Source of the DNA: a bacterium
Lineage (GTDB): Bacteria; UBP14; UBA6098; JAFGQG01
Assembly: GCA_016930435.1 (NCBI GenBank)
Contig: JAFGGQ010000146.1
Location: 1 to 11,621, forward strand
DNA: 11,621 bases
Reading direction: 5' to 3'
Shown: positions 1-7,149 of the stretch, piece after piece
Position numbering within the stretch: the first letter of the stretch is position 1
Layout: the number at the start of each line of letters is the position of its first letter
The notes under the pieces: generated by a model
Told to the model about the DNA's origin: nothing
The model's database searches: none
Seen by the model: only the letters and a program-made list of their open reading frames with translations
Program-made: the position numbers and the translations under genes

Positions 1-84
1 GCTATGGAAGTAGGCCTGCGTTTTGCTATCCGTGAGGGCGGCAAGACCATCGGAGCCGGCGTGGTTACCGAAATTATTGAATAG
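1..84 (+). CDS. tuf: Elongation factor Tu, C-terminal fragment
   Basis: This is the last 27 codons of EF-Tu, cut by the window start. EF-Tu is the GTPase that delivers aminoacyl-tRNA to the ribosome. The visible end, [20 protein letters not shown], closes beta-barrel domain III and is nearly invariant in the family. The stop codon TAG (82-84) is embedded in the SD sequence of rpsJ, which begins 11 bases downstream. The order tuf-rpsJ is the usual str-to-S10 junction, so rpsL-rpsG-fusA probably lie upstream. The identification is firm. Nothing can be said about the GTPase domain. Confidence 0.96.
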   Translation, partial: AMEVGLRFAIREGGKTIGAGVVTEIIE

Positions 85-95
85 GAGTACTGAAT

Positions 96-401
96 ATGCC
101 CCAAAAGATCAGAATAAGATTAAAAGCTTATGACCATGTTATTTTAGATAGGTCAACCCAGGAGATCGTGGATACTGCCAAGAGAACCGGGGCAATCATT
201 TCCGGACCTATCCCCATACCTACGCAGCGGCGGGTTTATACCATTTTGAGATCCCCCCACGTTAACAAAAAATCGCGGGAGCAATTCGAGATGAGAGTTC
301 ACAAAAGACTCATTGATATCTATGAAGCTTCAGGGGACACGGTTGATGCCATGATGAAGATTGACCTGCCTGCGGGTGTGGATATTGAGATTACTGTCTA
401 A
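96..401 (+). CDS. rpsJ: 30S ribosomal protein S10
   Basis: S10 belongs to the head of the small ribosomal subunit and also binds NusB in antitermination complexes. The 101-residue product has the family's normal length. It shows the typical start [17 protein letters not shown], the GPIPIPT segment near residues 37-43 (the long loop that reaches into the 30S head), and the [16 protein letters not shown] stretch around residues 52-67. The ATG is supported by AGGAG at 83-87, eight bases upstream and overlapping the tuf stop. It is the first gene of the S10 operon, and no separate promoter is visible in the 11-base gap, so it is probably co-transcribed with tuf. Confidence 0.98.
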   Translation: MPQKIRIRLKAYDHVILDRSTQEIVDTAKRTGAIISGPIPIPTQRRVYTILRSPHVNKKSREQFEMRVHKRLIDIYEASGDTVDAMMKIDLPAGVDIEITV

Positions 402-419
402 AGCATAAAGGAGACCGGA

Positions 420-1040
420 ATGCTTGGAATAATTGGAAAAAAAGTAGGTATGACCAGTATATATACCAAGGATGGGCTGAGCCTGCCGGTAACGGTGATC
501 AAGGCTGGTCCGTGCGAGGTAGTTCAGGTTAAGACCAAGGATACCGATGGCTATAAGGCCATTCAGTTGGGATTCGAGGTTAATACCAAAAAGGTCACTA
601 AACCTTTACTGGGCCATTTTAAAAAAGCCAACTTAAAACCTTACCGGAAGTTACGGGAATTCAGGTTAAGACAGCAAGAGCCGGAATTTAAACAGGGCGA
701 TACCGTTTCTGTAGATATTTTCAAAGAACGGGAAAAGGTAAATTGTACCGGCATTTCCAAGGGGAAGGGTTTTACCGGCGCAATACGTCGTTATGGTTTT
801 CATGGCGGGCCCAAAACCCACGGTCAGTCTAACAAATACCGTGCGCCTGGATCCATTGGAACTTCCGCTACTCCCTCCCGGGTGGTAAAGGGAAAGAAGA
901 TGGCTGGACACGTCGGATCGGTTAAAAGGACCGTAAAAAAACTGGAAATAATCAAGATCGATACCGAGAATTCATTGATACTGGTAAAGGGATCGGTACC
1001 AGGATACAATGGAAGTTACGTAATTATCAATAAACTATGA
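420..1040 (+). CDS. rplC: 50S ribosomal protein L3
   Basis: L3 is an early-assembly 23S rRNA binder whose extended loop reaches the peptidyl-transferase centre. The 206-residue protein begins [15 protein letters not shown], the classic L3 start. The central loop at residues 125-166 contains [20 protein letters not shown] followed by [12 protein letters not shown]. Gln136 in HGQ is the position methylated by PrmB in E. coli; whether it is modified here is unknown. AAAGGAG at 407-413 lies six bases before the ATG. It follows rpsJ by 18 bases and precedes rplD by 10, in canonical S10-operon order. Length and motifs are normal. Confidence 0.98.
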   Translation: MLGIIGKKVGMTSIYTKDGLSLPVTVIKAGPCEVVQVKTKDTDGYKAIQLGFEVNTKKVTKPLLGHFKKANLKPYRKLREFRLRQQEPEFKQGDTVSVDIFKEREKVNCTGISKGKGFTGAIRRYGFHGGPKTHGQSNKYRAPGSIGTSATPSRVVKGKKMAGHVGSVKRTVKKLEIIKIDTENSLILVKGSVPGYNGSYVIINKL

Positions 1041-1050
1041 GAGGTGATTA

Positions 1051-1683
1051 ATGCCGAAAGCTAAATTATACAGTTTAGAGGGCAATGTAATTGGAGAAGA
1101 AAGCCTGGCCGAGGAAGCTTTTGGTGTGGATATAAACGAGGCTGTAGTTCACCAATACGTAAAGTCATATCTGGCCAATCAGCGGCAAGGTAATGCCTGC
1201 ACAAAGACTCGAGGTGAAGTGCAAGCCAGTGGAAGGAAACCCTGGAGGCAGAAAGGTACTGGCCGGGCCCGTGTAGGGTCAGTTGCATCTCCTGTATGGA
1301 GGCATGGTGGAGTAACCTTCGGTCCCAGACCACACAGTTTCCGGAAAAAGACACCCAAAAAAATGAGAAAGATCGCTTTTTCATCGGTTCTTTCTTCCCG
1401 TGCTCAAAATGACAAAATAATGATCATCGAGAATTTAAACATTGATCCCCCAAAAACCCGTACGGTTGTAGATCTGCTGAATAATATGAATATTACCAGG
1501 AATATCAGCGTGTTGTTCATTACTGAAAATCCTAATGAGACCCTCTTGAGAGCCTGTACCAATATCCCCCGGGTACGAGCGGAGTTCTCCGGGGAGGTCA
1601 ATCCTTATGATTTATTATTGGCGGACCTACTGATAATCCAGAAAGAGGCCTTGCCTTATCTTGTTGAGAGGTGTATATTATGA
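1051..1683 (+). CDS. rplD: 50S ribosomal protein L4 (L4/L1e family)
   Basis: L4 binds 23S rRNA and lines the exit-tunnel constriction with L22. In E. coli it also represses its own operon, but the leader target for that cannot be assessed here because tuf lies directly upstream. The 210-residue product has the globular N-terminus and the tunnel loop at about residues 46-98, including TRGEVQASGRKPWRQKGTGR and GGVTFGPRPHSF. These are the most conserved parts of the family. GAGGTGA at 1041-1047, immediately after the rplC stop, serves as ribosome binding site. The stop TGA (1681-1683) overlaps the rplW start as ATGA, so translation of the two is probably coupled. Confidence 0.98.
   Translation: MPKAKLYSLEGNVIGEESLAEEAFGVDINEAVVHQYVKSYLANQRQGNACTKTRGEVQASGRKPWRQKGTGRARVGSVASPVWRHGGVTFGPRPHSFRKKTPKKMRKIAFSSVLSSRAQNDKIMIIENLNIDPPKTRTVVDLLNNMNITRNISVLFITENPNETLLRACTNIPRVRAEFSGEVNPYDLLLADLLIIQKEALPYLVERCIL
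1666..1671 (+). promoter_or_regulatory. Ribosome binding site deciding the rplW start
   Basis: GAGAGG lies inside the end of rplD, eight bases before the ATG at 1680. An in-frame GTG at 1671 would overlap this motif, so the ATG is the better start. Confidence 0.7.
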
Positions 1684-1970
1684 ACGATCCGAGGAAGATA
1701 ATTCTTGCTCCTCTGGTTACAGAGAAGGTAACCGGATTGCGGGAAAAAGAGAACTGTTACGGCTTCAAAGTTGCTCCTAATGCTACCAAAAGCAATATTA
1801 AGATGAGCATAGAGGAGCTTTTTCATGTGGATGTGCTGGAGGTTCGTACTATGAACATGCCTGGCAAAATACGGCGTAGAGGCCGCAATGTTGGCAAGAC
1901 CAGCGCCTGGAAAAAAGCAATTATCAAGGTTAAGGAAGGACAAATAATATCAATATTTGAAGGGATTTAG
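1680..1970 (+). CDS. rplW: 50S ribosomal protein L23
   Basis: L23 sits at the exit of the nascent-peptide tunnel and is the docking site for trigger factor and signal recognition particle. From the ATG at 1680 the product is 96 residues, the usual size, and begins [17 protein letters not shown], where PLVTEK is the family hallmark. The C-terminal part has the expected basic loop ([20 protein letters not shown], about residues 60-79) and ends IISIFEGI. An in-frame GTG nine bases upstream is possible but overlaps the SD motif. The four-base ATGA overlap with rplD indicates translational coupling, and rplB follows after eight bases. Confidence 0.97.
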   Translation: MNDPRKIILAPLVTEKVTGLREKENCYGFKVAPNATKSNIKMSIEELFHVDVLEVRTMNMPGKIRRRGRNVGKTSAWKKAIIKVKEGQIISIFEGI

Positions 1971-1978
1971 GTCTTAAA

Positions 1979-2809
1979 ATGGGTACCAAGAAATTTAAAC
2001 CAATTACGCCAAGTTTACGGTATAGAGTGATCTCCGATTTCTCTGAAGTTACCAAGAGCGAACCGGAAAAGAGTTTACTTAAACCGTTGAAGAAATCTGG
2101 TGGCCGCAATAATCGGGGAGTAGTTACCGCCCGGCGCAAAGGCGGTGGCCACAAGCGTCGATATCGGATCATCGATTTCAAAAGGAATAAAAAGGAGATA
2201 CCGGCCAGGGTTGAAGCTGTCGAATATGACCCGAACCGGAGCAGCCGAATAGCATTAGTCCTGTATGATGACGGTGAGCGACGTTACATTTTAGCGCCTC
2301 AGGGTCTTAAAATAGGTGACCGTATCATCTCGAGTGAAACTGCTCCTATAGAAGTTGGCAATTGCCTTCCTCTGGGCAAGATCCCGGTAGGGGTTAAAAT
2401 TCACAATATTGAATTTCAACCTGATAAAGGAGGTCAATTAATTCGCTCAGCGGGAGAAGCCGGGGTAGTTACCGGTGGGGATGATAAATCCCAGTATATT
2501 TATGTAAAGCTGCCCTCGGGTGAGATTCGCGCTTTCCATCACAAATGCCATGCAACTATCGGGCAGATCGGAAATATTGATCATTCCAACATCGTTTATG
2601 GTAAAGCCGGTGCCAAGAGATGGCTTGGTAAGCGGCCCGTATCTCGTGGGGTAGCTATGAATCCGGTTGATCACCCGCACGGAGGTGGCGAGGGCAAGAG
2701 TAAGGGTTATAAACAACCTACCAGTCCGTGGGGCCAACCTGCCAAGGGATTTAAAACCCGGAAAAATAAAAAGAAATCCGATAGATATGTTATTAAAAAA
2801 CGGAAGTAA
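1979..2809 (+). CDS. rplB: 50S ribosomal protein L2
   Basis: L2 is a primary 23S rRNA binder needed for subunit association and peptidyl-transferase activity. The 276-residue product matches the family length. The N-terminal RNA-binding region carries [24 protein letters not shown] (split across residues 40-63), and the C-terminal region has [15 protein letters not shown] with His232, the counterpart of E. coli His229 that is implicated in peptidyl-transferase function. The tail is highly basic ([12 protein letters not shown]). The SD is weak: TTAGGT at 1967-1972 overlaps the rplW stop, so coupling with rplW is likely. Nothing is unusual in the protein. Confidence 0.98.
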   Translation: MGTKKFKPITPSLRYRVISDFSEVTKSEPEKSLLKPLKKSGGRNNRGVVTARRKGGGHKRRYRIIDFKRNKKEIPARVEAVEYDPNRSSRIALVLYDDGERRYILAPQGLKIGDRIISSETAPIEVGNCLPLGKIPVGVKIHNIEFQPDKGGQLIRSAGEAGVVTGGDDKSQYIYVKLPSGEIRAFHHKCHATIGQIGNIDHSNIVYGKAGAKRWLGKRPVSRGVAMNPVDHPHGGGEGKSKGYKQPTSPWGQPAKGFKTRKNKKKSDRYVIKKRK

Positions 2810-2829
2810 TCAGGAGGTAAACTAATAAT

Positions 2830-3120
2830 ATGGCACGGTCACTAAAAAAAGGACCTTTCGTCGCCCCTAAATTACTATTGAAGATAGAGAAACTGGAGGA
2901 GTCCGGCAAGAAAAAAGCAATTAAAACCTGGTCCCGTGGCTCAACTATCATTCCAGAATTTGTGGGACATACCATTGCCGTTCACAATGGTAAGAAATTC
3001 GTGCCGGTTTATGTTACAGAAAATATGGTTGGACATAAGCTGGGTGAGTTTTCTCCAACTCGGATCTTCAGGGCTCATGGTGGTAAACGGGCCAAGGTGA
3101 AATTAGGTAAGAAAGGATAA
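2830..3120 (+). CDS. rpsS: 30S ribosomal protein S19
   Basis: S19 lies in the head of the small subunit, paired with S13 near the A-site tRNA and bridge B1a. The 96-residue product has the diagnostic start [11 protein letters not shown], the middle segment [20 protein letters not shown] (residues about 38-57), and the end [18 protein letters not shown] strong AGGAGG at 2812-2817 precedes the ATG, with a rather long 12-base spacing. No alternative start fits better, because MARS is the conserved N-terminus. It sits between rplB and rplV as in nearly all bacteria. Confidence 0.98.
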   Translation: MARSLKKGPFVAPKLLLKIEKLEESGKKKAIKTWSRGSTIIPEFVGHTIAVHNGKKFVPVYVTENMVGHKLGEFSPTRIFRAHGGKRAKVKLGKKG

Positions 3121-3150
3121 TTTATACTTTATAACAGAGTTGGTAAGATC

Positions 3151-3495
3151 ATGGAAGCAGTATCACGGAAAAGATTCGTAAGAATATCTCCTAAAAAGCT
3201 ACAGCAGGTATGCGAGGTAGTAAGGGGAAAGGATGTTGAGGAAGCCATGCGGCTTCTGCCCTTCATGAAACAACGAGGTGCCCAGATCATACATAAAGCC
3301 CTTAAATCGGCTGTTTCTAACGCCCTGAACCTTGAAGGGGTCAACTTCAATGAGGATAGCCTTGTCATCAAAAAAATAGTTGTGGATAAGGGACCCGTAC
3401 TGCATCGCTTTCGCGCTGGCGCTTTAGGAAGGGTAAAAAGAATTAAACACCGGTTAAGCCATTTAACCATAACTGTATCAGAAAAAAATGAATAA
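3151..3495 (+). CDS. rplV: 50S ribosomal protein L22 with atypical tunnel-loop tip
   Basis: L22 binds all six 23S rRNA domains, and its beta-hairpin lines the nascent-peptide exit tunnel next to L4. The 114-residue product has a typical globular domain ([19 protein letters not shown] near residues 8-26, then [11 protein letters not shown]) and ends [16 protein letters not shown]. In the hairpin tip the usual Pro-Arg-Ala is replaced: residues 86-95 read [10 protein letters not shown], where E. coli has RIMPRAKGRA. No insertion or deletion is needed to align them. The ribosome binding site is weak (only GGTAAG near 3140-3145), and the 30-base gap after rpsS is one of the longer ones in the operon. 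Identity is certain; the meaning of the tip variation is unknown. Confidence 0.97.
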   Translation: MEAVSRKRFVRISPKKLQQVCEVVRGKDVEEAMRLLPFMKQRGAQIIHKALKSAVSNALNLEGVNFNEDSLVIKKIVVDKGPVLHRFRAGALGRVKRIKHRLSHLTITVSEKNE

Positions 3496-3503
3496 ACCAA
3501 AAC

Positions 3504-3510
3504 GAGGAGG
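3504..3510 (+). promoter_or_regulatory. Strong ribosome binding site supporting the TTG start of rpsC
   Basis: GAGGAGG ends five bases before TTG 3516. No ATG is nearby, and the protein read from the TTG begins with the conserved MGQK of S3. Together these fix the unusual start. Confidence 0.85.
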
Positions 3511-3515
3511 CTTTC

Positions 3516-4208
3516 TTGGGTCAAAAATCTAATCCCGTAGGTTTAAGACTTGGTATCATAAAGTACTGGAATTCCAAGTGGTTTGCCAAAAAGCAGAACT
3601 ATCAGAAGATGCTTTTGGATGACCTTAAAATACGGCAATATACACGCAAAAGGCTTGATGACGCTGATGTTTCAGCCATCGAAATAATTCGTTCTCCAAA
3701 GAAAGCTACGATCAATATTTATACTGCTCGGCCTGGGGTTGTAATCGGGAAAAGTGGGATTCGGATCGAGACATTCAAGAAAGAATTAGAGCATTTGACC
3801 CAGGGTGAGGTTCAAATAAACGTTCTGGAGATCAGGAGGCCGGAGCTTGATGGTTATTTAGTTGCCAAGAATATAGCCCGTCAGATAGAGGGCCGGGTTT
3901 CCTGTCGCCGAGCCATGAAAAGTTCGATTCGAAGGGCAATTCGGATGGGAGCCAAAGGGATCAAAATAATTTGTTCCGGTCGGCTATCCGGTGCAGAGAT
4001 AGCCCGTACAGAAGGCTATAAGGAAGGACGCATCCCCCTTCACACCTTCCGGGCAGACATCGATTATGCTATCGCTACTGCTCATACCACAGCAGGGTGT
4101 GTAGGAGTTAAAGTATGGATATTTAAGGATGAGATATTAGGTGGCATGGAAGAATACTGGGATAATGTTTTAGATAAAAAGAAAAAGAGAAAAGGTAAAA
4201 GAAAATAA
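3516..4208 (+). CDS. rpsC: 30S ribosomal protein S3 (TTG start)
   Basis: S3 forms part of the mRNA entry channel and contributes to mRNA unwinding by the ribosome. The 230-residue product starts [14 protein letters not shown] from a TTG codon. MGQKSNP, with Ser in place of the usual Val at residue 5, is a form I associate with Bacteroidota and relatives. The KH type-2 domain carries GVVIGKSG at 74-81. Arg131, Arg132 and Lys135, the E. coli helicase residues, are all present at the same positions (RRAMK). The C-terminus is a lysine/arginine-rich tail ([10 protein letters not shown]) that could contact rRNA. It follows rplV by 20 bases. Confidence 0.98.
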   Translation: MGQKSNPVGLRLGIIKYWNSKWFAKKQNYQKMLLDDLKIRQYTRKRLDDADVSAIEIIRSPKKATINIYTARPGVVIGKSGIRIETFKKELEHLTQGEVQINVLEIRRPELDGYLVAKNIARQIEGRVSCRRAMKSSIRRAIRMGAKGIKIICSGRLSGAEIARTEGYKEGRIPLHTFRADIDYAIATAHTTAGCVGVKVWIFKDEILGGMEEYWDNVLDKKKKRKGKRK

Positions 4209-4227
4209 TAATTTAAATTACTATAGC

Positions 4228-4232
4228 AGGTG
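4228..4232 (+). promoter_or_regulatory. Ribosome binding site deciding the rplP start
   Basis: AGGTG lies six bases before ATG 4239. The upstream in-frame GTG (4230) is part of this motif and is therefore unlikely to be the start. Confidence 0.6.
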
Positions 4233-4238
4233 CCAACT

Positions 4239-4667
4239 ATGTTAATGCCCAAAAAAACCAAATATAGAAAATCACAGCGTGGGAAGATGAAGGGAGATGC
4301 TACCTCCGGTGCCAGTCTTTGTTTTGGAGATTTCGGGGTGAAAGCATTACAAACTGCCTGGATCACCAGTCGTCAGATAGAGGCCGCAAGAGTAGCCATA
4401 ACCCGTAAGATGAAAAGAACAGGACAGGTTTGGATTAATATCTTTCCTCATAAACCAGTTTCCAAAAAACCAGCGGAAACCCGTATGGGGAAAGGCAAAG
4501 GTGCTCCTGAATACTGGGTAGCAACGGTCAAACCCGGAAGGATAATGTTCGAAATAGGTGGTGTTACTGAAGAACTTGCTTATCAGGCGGCAAAACTTGC
4601 TGCCCGTAAACTGCCCATAAAAACCCGGTTCGTTTCCCGGAACAAAGACGGGGGTAAAGCACTATGA
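4239..4667 (+). CDS. rplP: 50S ribosomal protein L16
   Basis: L16 organises 23S rRNA near the A site and helps position A-site tRNA. I chose the ATG at 4239 because it gives the conserved start [19 protein letters not shown] and has AGGTG six bases upstream. A second ATG at 4245 would lose only two residues. The 142-residue product contains the family signatures [20 protein letters not shown] (residues about 41-60), [20 protein letters not shown] (69-88) and [10 protein letters not shown]. Arg82 lies in the TRMGKGKG loop, where E. coli Arg81 is hydroxylated; modification here is not known. The stop overlaps the rpmC start by four bases (ATGA). Confidence 0.97.
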   Translation: MLMPKKTKYRKSQRGKMKGDATSGASLCFGDFGVKALQTAWITSRQIEAARVAITRKMKRTGQVWINIFPHKPVSKKPAETRMGKGKGAPEYWVATVKPGRIMFEIGGVTEELAYQAAKLAARKLPIKTRFVSRNKDGGKAL

Positions 4668-4888
4668 AAGCCTTTCAACTAAGAGATATGACATTCCCTG
4701 AATTACTGCATCGCAAACGCGAATTAGAGGAAGAGCACTTTAATTTACGCATGCAAAGAGGAATCTCTCAAATTAACAATCCCAAGAAGCTGGGTGAAAT
4801 AGACAGGGAAATCGCCCGGATCAATACCATTATCCGGGAGCATAATTTGGGGATCAGAACCCTTAAAACCGAAGGTGTAGCCGAATAA
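4664..4888 (+). CDS. rpmC: 50S ribosomal protein L29
   Basis: L29 is a small two-helix protein beside L23 at the tunnel exit. The 74-residue product shows the family pattern: a first helix with [23 protein letters not shown] (split here as residues 9-31) and the second-helix signature [19 protein letters not shown]. Start and stop are clear, and the ATG overlaps the end of rplP, so the two are probably coupled. This is the last ribosomal gene in the window. In nearly all bacteria rpsQ (S17) follows, whereas here a 38-base gap leads to acpP. That gap holds a short hairpin (4894-4907) with no T-run, so no terminator is evident. Confidence 0.96.
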   Translation: MKAFQLRDMTFPELLHRKRELEEEHFNLRMQRGISQINNPKKLGEIDREIARINTIIREHNLGIRTLKTEGVAE

Positions 4889-4926
4889 TATCATTGCTAA
4901 CAAGCAAACGAAAATAAGGAGAGATC

Positions 4927-5163
4927 ATGGATATTGAGGGAAGAGTAAAAAAGATTATAGTAGAGCAATTAGGACGTGATCCTGAAGAAGTCACTACAGA
5001 AGCCTCTTTTATCGATGATTTGGGAGCAGATTCTCTGGACACCGTTGAATTGATTATGGCTTTCGAGGAAGAATTCGACCTTGAAATCCCAGAGGAAGAA
5101 GCCGAGAAAATTCGGACCGTTGGGGATACCATCAAATACCTCAAGGAAAAAACTCAGGGGTAA
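4927..5163 (+). CDS. acpP: Acyl carrier protein
   Basis: AcpP carries growing acyl chains on a phosphopantetheine arm during fatty-acid synthesis in the cytoplasm. The acidic 78-residue product has the attachment motif [12 protein letters not shown] with Ser36 as the modification site, and helix III contains [20 protein letters not shown]. Length and composition are typical. AAGGAG at 4916-4921 lies five bases before the ATG. fabF begins six bases after its stop, and acpP-fabF-rnc is a very common trio. What is unusual is the upstream side: the expected fabG, fabD, fabH and plsX are absent, and acpP directly follows rpmC. It may be read from the ribosomal operon, since no promoter is visible in the 38-base gap. 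Confidence 0.98.
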   Translation: MDIEGRVKKIIVEQLGRDPEEVTTEASFIDDLGADSLDTVELIMAFEEEFDLEIPEEEAEKIRTVGDTIKYLKEKTQG

Positions 5164-5169
5164 TACTCC

Positions 5170-6414
5170 ATGCAAAACAGGCGAGTCGTTGTTACCGGCT
5201 TAGGGGCAATCACACCTCTAGGTAATGACGTAGAATCATTCTGGAACAGCTTGCTTTCCGGAATTTCGGGCGTTAATCGTATAACCCGTTTCGATCCGGA
5301 ACCATTCAACAGCCAGATAGCCGGGGAGGTTAAAGGGTTTGACCCTATAGGGATATTGGGATTTAAGAAGGTTAAACGCACAGATCTATACACCCAGTAC
5401 GCCCTGGTTGCTGCAGCGCAGGCTATAGACGATTCCGGATTGGTATTGGAGAAGACAGACGGGGAACGAGCAGGAGCGATAGTAGCCACAGGTATAGGAG
5501 GAATCAGTACACTTTTAGAACAGCACAAAGTCCTGCTTGAAAAAGGTCCTCAAAGGGTAAGCCCTTTTCTTATCCCCATGATGATCGCGGATATTGCATC
5601 CGGCGAAATAGCCATTGAATATGGTTTTAAGGGACCCAATTTCACTACTACATCAGCTTGCGCTTCAAGCGCTCATGCGATTTCTACATCATACCGCCTG
5701 ATCGTGGATAATTACGCTGATATCATGATAACCGGGGGCGCTGAAGCCCCCCTAATTGAACTTTCTATCAGCGGGTTTTGCTCTGCCCGTTCATTATCAC
5801 TTCGAAACGATGATCCCACCCGTGCCTCTCGCCCATTTGATAAGGATAGAGATGGATTCGTGATCGCTGAAGGCTCGGGCATACTGGTTCTGGAAGAGCT
5901 GAACCATGCCCTTTTCAGGGAAGCCAGGATTTATGGAGAGATAATTGGTTGCGGCTTCACCGCAGACGCCTACCATCTTACTGCGCCCTCCCCTGACGGA
6001 GACGGTGCATTCAGGGTAATGCGAAACGCTATTCAGGACGCCCAGATCAACCCACAGGATATCGACTATGTGAATACCCATGGCACATCTACTGTTCTTG
6101 GTGATATCGCAGAATCCCAAGCCATCGCCCGATTGTTCAAAAATAACCCTACCCCGGTGAAAACAAGCTCAACTAAATCAATGACCGGACACATGTTAGG
6201 GGCCGCGGCAGCGGTCGAAAGCATCGCTACCCTGAAAACCATAGAGACAAGTATAATCCACCCCACTATTAACTTTGAACACCCCGATCCCGAATGTGAT
6301 ATTATTGATATCACACCTAATCAGGCAGTGAAGCAGGAAGTCAATACCGCCCTGGTAAATTCATTCGGATTCGGTGGACACAACTCCTCCTTTATCTTTA
6401 AAAAATATTTATAA
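5170..6414 (+). CDS. fabF: Beta-ketoacyl-ACP synthase II (KAS II)
   Basis: FabF condenses malonyl-ACP with an acyl-ACP during chain elongation, including the long unsaturated steps in E. coli. The 414-residue product has a normal thiolase-fold layout. The start is RRVVVTGLGAITPLGND. The nucleophile is Cys164 in TTSACASSAHAI, followed by His304 in NTHGTST, Lys336 and His341 in KSMTGHMLGAAAAVE, and the C-terminal NSFGFGGHNSSFIF. All catalytic residues are intact. The SD is modest (AGGGGT, 5156-5161, overlapping the acpP stop), suggesting coupling with acpP. Only three bases separate its stop from the rnc start. FabB-like and polyketide KS enzymes share the fold, but context and length favour FabF. 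Confidence 0.97.
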   Translation: MQNRRVVVTGLGAITPLGNDVESFWNSLLSGISGVNRITRFDPEPFNSQIAGEVKGFDPIGILGFKKVKRTDLYTQYALVAAAQAIDDSGLVLEKTDGERAGAIVATGIGGISTLLEQHKVLLEKGPQRVSPFLIPMMIADIASGEIAIEYGFKGPNFTTTSACASSAHAISTSYRLIVDNYADIMITGGAEAPLIELSISGFCSARSLSLRNDDPTRASRPFDKDRDGFVIAEGSGILVLEELNHALFREARIYGEIIGCGFTADAYHLTAPSPDGDGAFRVMRNAIQDAQINPQDIDYVNTHGTSTVLGDIAESQAIARLFKNNPTPVKTSSTKSMTGHMLGAAAAVESIATLKTIETSIIHPTINFEHPDPECDIIDITPNQAVKQEVNTALVNSFGFGGHNSSFIFKKYL

Positions 6415-6417
6415 GCC

Positions 6418-7149
6418 GTGAATAGAGATCATAATTCTTTAAACCTTCTGGAAGATGCTATCGGTTATAGTTTTAAAGACCGGAATCTGCTGGAATTAGC
6501 TCTCACACACCGTTCATACCTATTTGAAAACGAAGAAATATCCGATTCCAATGAGCGTTTGGAATTTTTGGGTGACGCCGTTTTAGAGCTTATAATAAGG
6601 GAACACCTTATGGAACGCTTCCCTGATGTCCTTGAAGGTTCACTCACCGATTACAAGAAAAATCTGGTCAATCGCATTCTCCTGGCGGAAAAAGGAGCAA
6701 AGCTGAACCTGGGGAACTTCCTGAACATCGGCCAATCCGAAGAGAATACTGGAGGCCGGGCTAAAACATCCATCATTTCTGATGCCTATGAAGCTTTAAT
6801 AGGGGCTATTTATCTCGATGGAGGTCACATGGCAGCAAAGAACTTTATACTTGATTTTCACCTAAGTGATGAAGATGAAGTACTCAACTCCTCCGATTAT
6901 ATTAATTATAAGGGTAAGCTACTCGAATTTGTTCAACAAAACTCTTCCCTAAAACCTACCTACGATATTGAGGAGGAAAGCGGCCCGGAACATCACAAAA
7001 TGTTCATTGCTTCGGTAAGCATTAAAGAAGAGGTCATCGCTTTTGGAAAGGGGCGTTCTAAAAAAGAGGCTGAACAGGAAGCTGCCCAGGAGGCCCTAAT
7101 TGAAGAAAATTTAAGCAAAATTGAAGACATATTAAAAAAGGAATTATAA
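6418..7149 (+). CDS. rnc: Ribonuclease III
   Basis: RNase III cleaves double-stranded RNA and processes rRNA precursors and some mRNAs. The 243-residue product has an N-terminal nuclease domain with the signature NERLEFLGDAVL (residues 45-56). The metal and catalytic residues Glu46, Glu49, Asp53, Asp122 and Glu125 (in SDAYEALIGAIYLDGG) match the E. coli set. A double-stranded-RNA-binding domain occupies about residues 164-232, ending GRSKKEAEQEAAQEAL. The start is GTG, three bases after the fabF stop, with no recognisable SD, so expression probably depends on coupling to fabF. No in-frame start further downstream would preserve the N-terminal helix. The next gene overlaps its stop by one base. 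Confidence 0.96.
   Translation: MNRDHNSLNLLEDAIGYSFKDRNLLELALTHRSYLFENEEISDSNERLEFLGDAVLELIIREHLMERFPDVLEGSLTDYKKNLVNRILLAEKGAKLNLGNFLNIGQSEENTGGRAKTSIISDAYEALIGAIYLDGGHMAAKNFILDFHLSDEDEVLNSSDYINYKGKLLEFVQQNSSLKPTYDIEEESGPEHHKMFIASVSIKEEVIAFGKGRSKKEAEQEAAQEALIEENLSKIEDILKKEL

Noticed and set aside
666-911. Minus-strand reading frames over the ribosomal genes, fabF, rnc, kdsB and pyrG
   Set aside because: They lie antisense inside well-identified genes, show no family motifs or ribosome sites, and have compositions expected from shadow frames.
4894-4907. Hairpin TTGCT-AACA-AGCAA between rpmC and acpP as a terminator
   Set aside because: The stem has only five pairs and is followed by A-rich sequence, not a T-run, so it does not look like an intrinsic terminator.
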